A DNA stretch of 47,077 nucleotides, taken from contig NZ_FQZM01000029.1 of assembly GCF_900142025.1 (NCBI RefSeq), positions 1-47,077 of the forward strand, in the 5' to 3' direction. The position numbers were made by a program, and so were the translations under genes. The stretch is from Desulfofundulus thermosubterraneus DSM 16057. GTDB taxonomy: Bacteria; Bacillota; Desulfotomaculia; Desulfotomaculales; Desulfovirgulaceae. Positions within the stretch are counted from its first letter, which is position 1; every line of letters starts with the position of its first letter. The notes under the pieces are model-generated. The model was not told where the DNA came from, ran no database searches, and saw only the letters and a program-made list of their open reading frames with translations. Below, piece by piece: positions 1 to 7,213 of the stretch.

Positions 1-441
1 ATTGGTGGTTTTGGGTTTTGGCATTTACACCATACCAGGATTTTTTCTTTCCCTCAAGCCCCACTACTCCTGATTACAGGAATGCTACCTATGAGTTAAA
101 TGGCAAAATCGACTAAAGGAAGGAAATCTCTTCTTATTATACTAAATTGTGTGATCTGAGTTAACAAGAGGTATTGGGTGAACTTGTTTTGACCTCTAGT
201 GTAAGTCTTGATTTTTAAGGATTACGAATTTTGCAGGTAGCACAGGTTAAGAATAAAATTTTCCTGGTACCAGCAGGAAAGCGAACGTCTACTCGGGAAA
301 AAATAAATATGCTGGGTCACGGTTGTTTGGTATTGGGTTCTTAGTTAGGAAAATGACGGTTTCAGTGGCTTTGCTCTTGCGAACATCTCACGTATCTTAA
401 CCCTGGACGTTTAATTAAGTTTAAGGAGCGGTAATAAAAAA
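1..441. other. intergenic region at the window edge
   Basis: About 440 bases with no convincing gene. The stretch is clearly more AT-rich than most of the window and has stops in all frames. The only functional signal I see is an AAGGAG ribosome binding site at 423-428, which serves the RecQ gene. No clear -35/-10 pair could be fixed. Confidence 0.5.
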
Positions 442-482
442 ATGGGGTAGATAAACAACAGGCTGAACAATTATTAAAGAGA

Positions 483-2522
483 ATGCTTGGGCCGGAAGCT
501 GGTTTTCGAGATGGCCAATGGGAAGCAATTGAGGCCATTGTTTGCAAGAAGAAGAAAACGTTAGTTGTTCAGCGCACAGGTTGGGGGAAAAGTATCGTTT
601 ACTTCCTCGCCACCAGAATGCTCAGAGATCAAGGAGCAGGTCCCGCTGTCCTGATCAGTCCTTTATTGTCGCTTATGCGCAATCAGATCGAAATGGCTGC
701 TAAAATTGGCATCCGGGCTAAATCCATCAATAGCACAAATGAAGAAGAATGGACGGTTGTCGAGAAGGAGTTGCAAAATGGTGCCTGTGACGTACTCCTT
801 GTTTCGCCGGAGCGACTGGCCAATCCCCGCTTTTTATCCGAAACGTTGCCCTCGATAAAGGGTGGCATCGGGTTGTTTGTGGTTGACGAAGCGCATTGCA
901 TTTCCGATTGGGGGCATGATTTCCGTCCTGATTACCGGCGGATTGTCCGGATCGTTAAAAACCTGCCGCCAAATGTTCCGGTTCTCGCCACAACGGCAAC
1001 AGCAAACGAACGCGTTGTAAAGGATATCCAGGATCAGCTTGGCCCGGACCTCACCATCTTGAGGGGTCCCCTGGCACGGGCTTCTTTACGGCTGCAAAAT
1101 ATTCAGTTAAACGATCAGGCGGAAAGATTAGCCTGGCTTGCGGAAAATCTTCCGAAGTTGCCCGGTTCCGGGATTATTTATTGCCTGACAATAGCCGATT
1201 GCAAAAGAGTGGCCGGATGGTTGCGCACGCAAAAAATAGAGGCGTGGGAATACCATAGTAAACTTACCAATGAAGAGAGGGAGGCGCGGGAACAAAAACT
1301 TTTACAGAATCAAATCAAGGCGCTGGTAGCAACTGTAGCTTTGGGGATGGGTTTCGACAAACCAGATTTGGGTTTCGTTATCCATTATCAGCGGCCGGGG
1401 TCGTTGGTTTCTTATTATCAACAGGTAGGCCGGGCGGGGCGCGCTGTGGACAACGCTTTTGCCGTTCTCTTAAACGGGCGGGAGGACGATGAAATCCAGG
1501 ATTACTTTATTAGAACAGCTTTTCCTGGTCCGGAGGAAATACGTGGGGTGCTGAGGGCTATCGAACAATCAGACCGCGGGTTGACAATACCGGCCATGTT
1601 ATCCCGTTTAAATATTTCTAAGGGGAGAATTGAAAAGTGTTTGAAGTTGCTGGAGGTGGAGGGAGCGGTTGCCCGGAATGGTGGCATTTATTTCCGGACC
1701 GCAAATCCCTGGGTTCTGGATACAAAGAGAGCAGAAAAGGTTACGGGGCTTCGCTATCAGGAACTAAAGAGAATAAAGGAATTTGTCGTTACAAAAAAAT
1801 GTTTAATGGAGTTTGTTGCTCGTGAATTAGACGATCCGTATGCTGGCCCTTGCGGCAAATGCGCAAATTGTCAATCCCCTTTCTTTACGAATAGTTTAAA
1901 TCCTGACCTGGTATTAAGGGCCGTCGAATTTCTGCGTCGTGATTACCAGATAATTGAACCAAGGAAACAATGGCCGCCTGGCGGTATTGGAAGATGGCGG
2001 GGGCGTATTCCGGATAATCTACGAAATGAAGAAGGCCGGTGTTTGTGCATTTATGGTGATGCCGGCTGGGGTCGCCAGGTTGGAATCGATAAATACCAGA
2101 ATAACCGGTTTGGCGACGAACTTGTGTCAGCAGCCGTAGATTTAATTAAAAACCGGTGGCAGCCGCAGCCGCCTCCAGCCTGGGTTACTGCTGTCCCTTC
2201 TCTGCGGCGGCCGGAGCTGGTCCGAGATTTTGCCCGAAGGTTGGCCGAAGGGCTCGGTCTGCCGTTTTATCCTGTCCTGGTTAAGGTTAAGGATACTCCT
2301 GAGCAAAAGAACATGCAGAATAGCACTCAACAGGCCCTCAATGTGGCGGACGCTTTTCGAGTAAAAGGTTCCTGTCCGGATGGACCCGTTTTGCTCGTAG
2401 ACGATCTGGTGGATTCCCGCTGGACCCTGACTGTCTGCGGAGCTCTTCTCCGGGAAGCCGGCAGCGGCCCCGTTTATCCGTTTGTACTGGCGACTGCAGC
2501 TGGAGGAGGTGACCTCGAATGA
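483..2522 (+). CDS. RecQ-family helicase fused to a ComF-like phosphoribosyltransferase domain
   Basis: Superfamily 2 DNA helicase of the RecQ family, expected to unwind DNA 3'-5' using ATP. Visible motifs are a Walker A variant QRTGWGKS (residues 30-37), a DEAH box followed by CISDWGHDFRPDY (about 134), motif VI QQVGRAGR (about 315) and a zinc-site cysteine set CxxCxxC (about 457-463). The last 130 residues are not RecQ-like. They carry VLLVDDLVDSRWT (about 637), the PRPP-loop signature of type I phosphoribosyltransferases such as ComFC. The ATG at 483 has only a weak RBS, and the open frame extends upstream to 438 with coding-like residues but no start codon (see findings). Its stop overlaps the next gene as ATGA, so the two are probably translationally coupled. 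Confidence 0.85.
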   Translation: MLGPEAGFRDGQWEAIEAIVCKKKKTLVVQRTGWGKSIVYFLATRMLRDQGAGPAVLISPLLSLMRNQIEMAAKIGIRAKSINSTNEEEWTVVEKELQNGACDVLLVSPERLANPRFLSETLPSIKGGIGLFVVDEAHCISDWGHDFRPDYRRIVRIVKNLPPNVPVLATTATANERVVKDIQDQLGPDLTILRGPLARASLRLQNIQLNDQAERLAWLAENLPKLPGSGIIYCLTIADCKRVAGWLRTQKIEAWEYHSKLTNEEREAREQKLLQNQIKALVATVALGMGFDKPDLGFVIHYQRPGSLVSYYQQVGRAGRAVDNAFAVLLNGREDDEIQDYFIRTAFPGPEEIRGVLRAIEQSDRGLTIPAMLSRLNISKGRIEKCLKLLEVEGAVARNGGIYFRTANPWVLDTKRAEKVTGLRYQELKRIKEFVVTKKCLMEFVARELDDPYAGPCGKCANCQSPFFTNSLNPDLVLRAVEFLRRDYQIIEPRKQWPPGGIGRWRGRIPDNLRNEEGRCLCIYGDAGWGRQVGIDKYQNNRFGDELVSAAVDLIKNRWQPQPPPAWVTAVPSLRRPELVRDFARRLAEGLGLPFYPVLVKVKDTPEQKNMQNSTQQALNVADAFRVKGSCPDGPVLLVDDLVDSRWTLTVCGALLREAGSGPVYPFVLATAAGGGDLE

Positions 2523-3802
2523 ATATTTCCCCTGACAGCCAGGCAATAATCCTTTTGTGTTCCAGTTTGGCCATCTCAAGGAAGGGCGAGAAAGACGAAG
2601 ATGAGACGATTCCTTTTACATTGCCGGAATGGAATGTAATCGCCAGAAAATTATCCGGTTCGGTGCTGAAGTCCCCGGGGGCGTTTTTCCATGCAGATCC
2701 TGAACAATGGCAGAAATATTTGGGTCTTTCAAAGAAAGAAGTGAATCGCATCGCAAAACTTTTGTCGCGGAGCGGTCAGCTGGCGATAGAATTGGAAAGA
2801 CTGGAGAGTCTGGGAATCTGGGTGGTAACCAGGGCAGATCCCCTTTATCCTTCCCGTCTAAAGGCCCTGCTTAAACAGCGCGCACCGCTGGTCCTTTTCG
2901 GGGCGGGGGATCCTGGTCTTCTTGAGGTTGAGGGAGTGGCCGTTGTCGGAGCGCGCGATGTTGATGCGGAGGGAGTCGACTTCACGAATCGCCTGGCGCA
3001 AAGATGTGCAGAGGAAGGGCTCATCGTTATTTCCGGCGGGGCGCGCGGAGTTGATCAGATAGCCCAGGATTCGGCTCTTGCTGCCGGGGGTAAAGCGGTA
3101 ACTGTTCTGGCGGACAGCCTTGAAGCGCGGCTCCGCCAGCGGAAAGTGAGAGAAGCCGTCTTATCCGGGTGCCTTGTGTTATTATCTTCATATCATCCCG
3201 GCGCTCATTTTACCGTCGGTTCTGCGATGTGCCGGAACAAGTACATTTACGCCTTATCAAGATATGCCGTGGTTGTTTCCGCTTCCTTCAACAAGGGCGG
3301 TACCTGGGCAGGGGCTGCAGAAAATCTCAGGTATAAGTGGGTACCTCTTTTCGTTCGGGACGGTGAAAACATACCCGAAGGCAACCAACGTTTAATTGAG
3401 AAAGGCGGAATTCCCCTGAAGCCCCAGATGCTGGACGATGAAAGCGGGCTGCGCGCCACGCTGGAATTTTACGGCGCAAAAGCCTTTGGATACACCCGGC
3501 CGGATGCGTGTGAGGCCGTGGTAGGCGAATCTTTAGAGAAAAAAGATCCGGATCTCCAGCCGGCTGAGGAGCACGATTTGTTCGATATCGTCTGGCCCTA
3601 CATAGAGAAAGAATTGGATACGCCCAAGACTGAGCAGGAACTGGCGGAAAAGCTGAAAGTTCGCCGGGGGCAAATGCAAGACTGGCTCAAGAAGGCGCAG
3701 GAACTGGGCAAAGTGCACAAAATGACCAGGCCGGTAAGATACATCAGCCCTTTGCAGTTAAAGAAAAGCAGCCAGCTGTCGCTGTTTGAGGGCATTAATT
3801 GA
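2519..3802 (+). CDS. DprA/Smf-like DNA-processing protein
   Basis: Rossmann-fold protein of the DprA/LOG superfamily. Classical DprA binds single-stranded DNA and loads RecA during transformation. Visible signatures are a helical N-terminal part, VAVVGARDVDAEG at about residue 140, ISGGARGVDQIAQ at about 172 and a central GGTWAGAAENL segment, followed by a C-terminal winged-helix-like region (about 355-427). At 427 residues it is longer than ordinary DprA (about 360). The start overlaps the RecQ-PRTase stop by four bases, so the two act as one transcriptional unit closed by the terminator at 4028-4073. A DprA-like protein paired with a helicase-PRTase fusion is more likely a defence or DNA-processing module than the housekeeping dprA, which usually sits next to topA; that is inference. 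Confidence 0.8.
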   Translation: MNISPDSQAIILLCSSLAISRKGEKDEDETIPFTLPEWNVIARKLSGSVLKSPGAFFHADPEQWQKYLGLSKKEVNRIAKLLSRSGQLAIELERLESLGIWVVTRADPLYPSRLKALLKQRAPLVLFGAGDPGLLEVEGVAVVGARDVDAEGVDFTNRLAQRCAEEGLIVISGGARGVDQIAQDSALAAGGKAVTVLADSLEARLRQRKVREAVLSGCLVLLSSYHPGAHFTVGSAMCRNKYIYALSRYAVVVSASFNKGGTWAGAAENLRYKWVPLFVRDGENIPEGNQRLIEKGGIPLKPQMLDDESGLRATLEFYGAKAFGYTRPDACEAVVGESLEKKDPDLQPAEEHDLFDIVWPYIEKELDTPKTEQELAEKLKVRRGQMQDWLKKAQELGKVHKMTRPVRYISPLQLKKSSQLSLFEGIN

Positions 3803-4239
3803 ACACCGGAAAAAAGGAAGTGGAACAGTTTCATAGCAGCAATTTCGCCAAAGTGGATATGAAGGATTAGCAGGAAATAACCGATATGTGTCGAACACAT
3901 AACCTGGTAAGACTTTCATGGTCAGGATGTGGATGTCATTAGCCCGGCAACTCCTCAAAGAATACATCAAAGTATTAAAAAGAATATTGAGAAGAAGGCC
4001 GGAAAGAAATGCTTGCGAAAGGATGGCAAAAAGCAGGGATGCAAACAGGCAGGAGTAGAATTCCCTGCTTTTTATTTCGCCTTTTTCGACACTATTCGCA
4101 TTAAGCTTTGAAGGCGGATCACTTGATTAGACAGATTCAGGCATTAAGAACCGCAGAAGTAGCTGGACGCATCTCTTTCCGCGCCTATCAGAGAGGATTA
4201 AAAACGTAAAGGGAAAATTGCCGGTGGGGAGGTTGAGCG
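3803..4239. other. intergenic region between the RecQ/DprA pair and the CARF nuclease
   Basis: Holds the terminator described separately. An ORF of 28 codons from TTG 4123 to TAA 4209 reads like the tail of a real protein (IRQIQALRTAEVAGRISFRA) and may be a gene remnant. A longer open frame at 3929-4111 overlaps the terminator and has no coding character. Confidence 0.4.
4028..4073 (+). terminator. intrinsic terminator of the RecQ-DprA operon
   Basis: Perfect 12-bp inverted repeat (4028-4039 with 4062-4073, core AGCAGGGA/TCCCTGCT) whose 3' arm ends in a run of five T. It lies 226 bases past the dprA-like stop and separates this pair from the CARF gene. Confidence 0.75.
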
Positions 4240-5358
4240 ATGTCGCGTGTTATGATCGCACTGGCCAGCGAGCAACGTATGCAGAACGTCATTCCGGTAT
4301 TCCAGAAGGGGCTGGGGTTCGAAAAGGTGTACCTGATCCGTTCAATCGATGCGGACCAACCGGGGTCGCACTTTGCCCGGGCCGTGTCGGACGTTAAGGA
4401 GACGTTGGAGTCCCTGGCACACGTGGAGGTCGAAGTGTGGAATCGCGCCGTCGATGCCTATGCTTTTGAGGAGACGCGCCGCGCCGCGGCTGAGGTCATA
4501 AGACGAGAATCACCCCGGGAAGCGGTGGTGAACCTTACGGGTGGAACCAAGTGTATGTCTATCGCAGCTTTCCTGGCAGCCCAGGAAAACGGTGCTAAAT
4601 CTCTCTATGTGGATACCGCCAACGAGAAACTGGTCTGGTTTAAACCCGACGGCAGCGTTCAGGAAGAGCCGTTTGAGCTTGGGGGTCGTCTCACCGTACC
4701 GGTCTACTTCTACAGTAACGGCAGGCGTATCGACGGACAACGTACCCAGAGGCAGGCTCTACCCGCGGCGGCATACGAGCTGGCCCGTGAGTTGCTAAGT
4801 TTATGGCCGCAGAGTGTACCGACCCTGGAAGAGTTCGGGCGGTCCATAAGCCAGGGACAGAAGCGACTTTCGAATACCGGGCTAGACGTCCGGGTAACAG
4901 AACTATTGCAGAGATACCATTTTATCGCCGCGGCGGCGGACGGTTCGTGGGAAGTAGCCCCGCAAGGGCGGGCGGTCCTCACCGGAAAGTGGTTGGAGGC
5001 CATGGTGTATGTGTTGCTTAAAGACAGTGAGTATTTTGACGACGTGATGGTTAACGTCTGCCTTTCCGGCATTGAGAACGAGCTTGACGTTGTCGCCGTA
5101 CGCAACGGGCAGCTTGCGGTCATCGAATGCAAGTCGGGGGATCTCGGAGGTCAGACGACTCTGAACAAGCTCCAGGCGATTCGAACCACATTGGGCAAAT
5201 TCACCCGTGGGTTTTTTGTGACCAGCCGCACGGCGGAACAGGTAGATAGTAATTTTCGGGCCAGGGCGTCCGAGTATGGTATTCGCAGTATTATTACGGC
5301 AGAACAGTTGCTTCAAGCGGCCGACGAAATAAGAAAAGGGATGCGTGGAGCCTCGTGA
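4240..5358 (+). CDS. card1: Card1/Can2-type CARF-domain nuclease (DUF1887 family)
   Basis: Accessory effector of type III CRISPR systems. The family binds cyclic tetra-adenylate in the CARF domain and then cuts nucleic acid with a PD-(D/E)xK domain. The CARF motif NLTGGTKCMS lies near residue 104. The C-terminal nuclease has E253 (GKWLEAM), D283 (NELDVVAV) and E296/K298 (VIECKS), the complete metal-binding set, so the enzyme looks intact. The length of 372 residues matches characterised Card1. The start is supported by GGGGAGG at 4225-4231. It overlaps csx15 by four bases, which pairs effector and off-switch. No Cas10 cyclase is visible to supply the activator, so it must come from elsewhere in the genome or the gene is orphaned. 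Confidence 0.88.
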   Translation: MSRVMIALASEQRMQNVIPVFQKGLGFEKVYLIRSIDADQPGSHFARAVSDVKETLESLAHVEVEVWNRAVDAYAFEETRRAAAEVIRRESPREAVVNLTGGTKCMSIAAFLAAQENGAKSLYVDTANEKLVWFKPDGSVQEEPFELGGRLTVPVYFYSNGRRIDGQRTQRQALPAAAYELARELLSLWPQSVPTLEEFGRSISQGQKRLSNTGLDVRVTELLQRYHFIAAAADGSWEVAPQGRAVLTGKWLEAMVYVLLKDSEYFDDVMVNVCLSGIENELDVVAVRNGQLAVIECKSGDLGGQTTLNKLQAIRTTLGKFTRGFFVTSRTAEQVDSNFRARASEYGIRSIITAEQLLQAADEIRKGMRGAS

Positions 5359-5738
5359 TTCTTCTCAACTTTTCCCACCCCTTAAGCGCGGAGCAGTTGC
5401 GACAGGTGGAGGAGCTTGCCGGGAGAAAGATAGAGCGTGTAATCGAAATCGACGCCCAGATCGATCCCCGGCAGCCCATTGTCCCCCAAGTGGTGGCCAT
5501 GGCGGACCGGGCCGGGCTTACGCCGTTCGAGTGGCAGACGTTGCCGGTACTGATCAATCCACCGTCTCTGAACTTCAGCGCGGTAACGCTCCTGGCGGAG
5601 CTCCACGGGCGCTGCGGTTATTTCCCGGCCGCGGTGCGCCTGCGGCCCGTGCCCGGCTCCATACCGCCGCGTTTCGAGGTGGCCGAAATAGTGAACCTGC
5701 AGGCGGTGCGTGAGGAAGCCAGAGGGCGGCGGGGATAA
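5355..5738 (+). CDS. csx15: Csx15 family protein, predicted cyclic-oligoadenylate ring nuclease
   Basis: Small 127-residue protein that I recognise as Csx15 from its opening ILLNFSHPLS, the central WQTLPVLINPPSLNFSAVTL segment, LAELHGR and the closing RLRPVPGSIPPRFEVAEIVN. Csx15 belongs to the small Rossmann-like proteins linked to type III CRISPR loci, some of which degrade cyclic oligoadenylate. The GTG start overlaps the card1 stop (GTGA), so both should be made together. The natural reading is that Csx15 resets the signal that activates the neighbouring nuclease. Family assignment is by remembered sequence character; the biochemical role is inference. Confidence 0.72.
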   Translation: MILLNFSHPLSAEQLRQVEELAGRKIERVIEIDAQIDPRQPIVPQVVAMADRAGLTPFEWQTLPVLINPPSLNFSAVTLLAELHGRCGYFPAAVRLRPVPGSIPPRFEVAEIVNLQAVREEARGRRG

Positions 5739-5859
5739 AATCGGGACCTGCCAGGGAAAAAGAAAGTGCCACGTTTACATAAGCGAAGGCGCTAAACGCC
5801 TGCGGGCGGAGTCTGTGGCCAGGGGGCTGGAGCAATACCGGAATATTTTTTATGAGTAA
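5710..5859 (+). CDS. possible small protein downstream of csx15
   Basis: A 49-codon frame opens at GTG 5710, inside the 3' end of csx15, and runs to TAA 5857-5859. After a Gly-rich start it reads CHVYISEGAKRLRAESVA and ends GLEQYRNIFYE, with the amphipathic, charged composition of real protein. No clear RBS was found and I do not recognise a family. It may be a genuine small ORF of the CARF operon or the surviving tail of a decayed gene. Confidence 0.3.
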   Translation: MRKPEGGGDKIGTCQGKRKCHVYISEGAKRLRAESVARGLEQYRNIFYE

Positions 5860-6022
5860 GCTAGAACGCCCGGAAATACCCAGTAGAACGGCCATAAAAG
5901 ATACGCCCCCGCCTTCATGTTACCTGTTCCACCTGACAGGGCAATACATCAAGATAAGTGGGCACTGGCAACTATTTGTGTATATTTTTTACCAGTTTCC
6001 ATGCGGGGCATTACTGATGGAC

Positions 6023-6475
6023 TCACTCCTCCCCTGAATTATCCAAGCCCCACATCTGAAGAAGGCGATTTAGTTTCAGGGTGATGTACCCTAAAGCTGC
6101 GGCCACCAGGGTGGGCACGTAAAGGCCGGCACCTATGCCCGTGCCCAGGCCGGCGGTGAGCCAGATGCTGGCGGCAGTGGTGAGGCCGCGGATGTGGTCC
6201 CGGTCCTTGAAGATAATGCCGCCGCCGATAAATCCAACACCGGTAACAATCTGGGCGGCAATGCGCGCCGGGTCTCCCGGCTGGTACGGGTTCCTGCTTG
6301 CCAGGGATGTGAACCCATAGCTGCTGATGAGAGTGAACAGGGTCGAGCCCAGGCAGACCAGGGCATGGGTGCGCACTCCGGCGGGCTTGTGGCGTATTTC
6401 CCTTTCCAGCCCGATGAGAAATCCCACTAAAAAGGCCAGCAGCAGCCTGGCAATCATTTCTTGCAGACTGAGCAC
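6023..6475 (-). CDS. MgtC/SapB family membrane protein
   Basis: 150-residue integral membrane protein with about four hydrophobic segments. It shows the family signatures LVGFLIGLERE near residue 17, KPAGVRTHALVCLGS near 30 and VTGVGFIGGGIIF near 80. MgtC-type proteins are tied to magnesium homeostasis and modulation of membrane ATPases; the short form without the cytoplasmic ACT-like tail, as here, is common in Firmicutes. The GTG start is preceded by AAAGGGTG. It stands alone on the minus strand, facing the CARF operon. Confidence 0.85.
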   Translation of the reverse strand: MLSLQEMIARLLLAFLVGFLIGLEREIRHKPAGVRTHALVCLGSTLFTLISSYGFTSLASRNPYQPGDPARIAAQIVTGVGFIGGGIIFKDRDHIRGLTTAASIWLTAGLGTGIGAGLYVPTLVAAALGYITLKLNRLLQMWGLDNSGEE

Positions 6476-6570
6476 CGGGGTTCACCCTTTAGATAAGTGT
6501 TTAACTGTATTATGATCGGCCTTGCCCGCCGGTTATGCGTGGATACCTTGTTTAATCCGGGGCCGGGTTG

Positions 6571-6613
6571 AAAAAATCAATGAAGCCTCCGGGATCATCC
6601 CCCGGAGGCTTCA
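6571..6613 (-). terminator. intrinsic terminator of the coiled-coil gene
   Basis: Perfect 13-bp stem (6581-6593 with 6601-6613) and a 7-base loop. Read on the minus strand it is followed by six T (plus-strand A run at 6571-6576). It lies just below the stop of the gene at 6630. Confidence 0.85.
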
Positions 6614-6629
6614 TTAAGATTATGGTCAA

Positions 6630-7151
6630 TCACTGCCAGATTTTTATGGCTACACTGATGCTAACAGCCAGAGCGGCCAGCGCAATGCCGACGGTAGCCC
6701 AGAAAAACCCTTTTATTTCATGCCTTAGCGAGTTTATCTCCTGCCTTAAATTTGATTCAAAAGTTATCATTTCCTTTCTGAGGCCTTCTTCAACGGTTTT
6801 GATTTCCTTTCTGAGGCCTTCTTCGACGGTTTTGATTTCCTTTCTGAGGCCTTCTTCAACGGTTTTGATTTCTTTCCTCAGGCTTTCTTCGACGGCTTTA
6901 ATTTCTTTTCTCAGGCCTTCTTCAACGGCTTTGATTTCCTTCCTCAGGTTTTCTTCAACAGCTTTGATTTCCTGCCTTAACCCGTCTTCTGTCGAGGATA
7001 ATTCTTTGCGCAATTCCCGCATTTCGGCCCGCAGGTCCCGTATCTCACCCTGAACCCAGCTTCCCAGAAAGAACATCTGTCCGGCCTGGCGGTATTCCTG
7101 TTCATCGGAAGTGGCTGCTATTTCCCTCTTGACCTCTTCCACGGCTGCCAC
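6630..7151 (-). CDS. hendecad-repeat coiled-coil protein with a C-terminal membrane anchor
   Basis: 173 residues. From about residue 60 to 140 it is built from near-identical 11-residue units of the form VEEGLRKEIKT, at least six in a row. Each unit is encoded by a 33-bp DNA repeat. Hendecads make a long, slightly right-handed coiled coil. A single hydrophobic segment (FFWATVGIALAALAVSISVA) ends the protein, so it should be a tail-anchored or single-pass rod. The architecture resembles DUF1640/CCDC90-type coiled-coil proteins, but I cannot name a function. Near-identical repeats suggest recent expansion by slippage and possible length variation between strains. GTG start with AAAGGCAGG upstream. 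Confidence 0.75.
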   Translation of the reverse strand: MAAVEEVKREIAATSDEQEYRQAGQMFFLGSWVQGEIRDLRAEMRELRKELSSTEDGLRQEIKAVEENLRKEIKAVEEGLRKEIKAVEESLRKEIKTVEEGLRKEIKTVEEGLRKEIKTVEEGLRKEMITFESNLRQEINSLRHEIKGFFWATVGIALAALAVSISVAIKIWQ

Positions 7152-7213
7152 CTGCCTTTCACTTCCAGCATAGCAGGTAAGGGCGTTTCAGGCAAGGAAA
7201 AAGTAGGGCAGTA

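Noticed and set aside
6770-6960. Regular 33-bp repeats that could look like a CRISPR array
   Set aside because: The repeats have no spacers. They are contiguous coding units for an 11-residue coiled-coil repeat on the minus strand.
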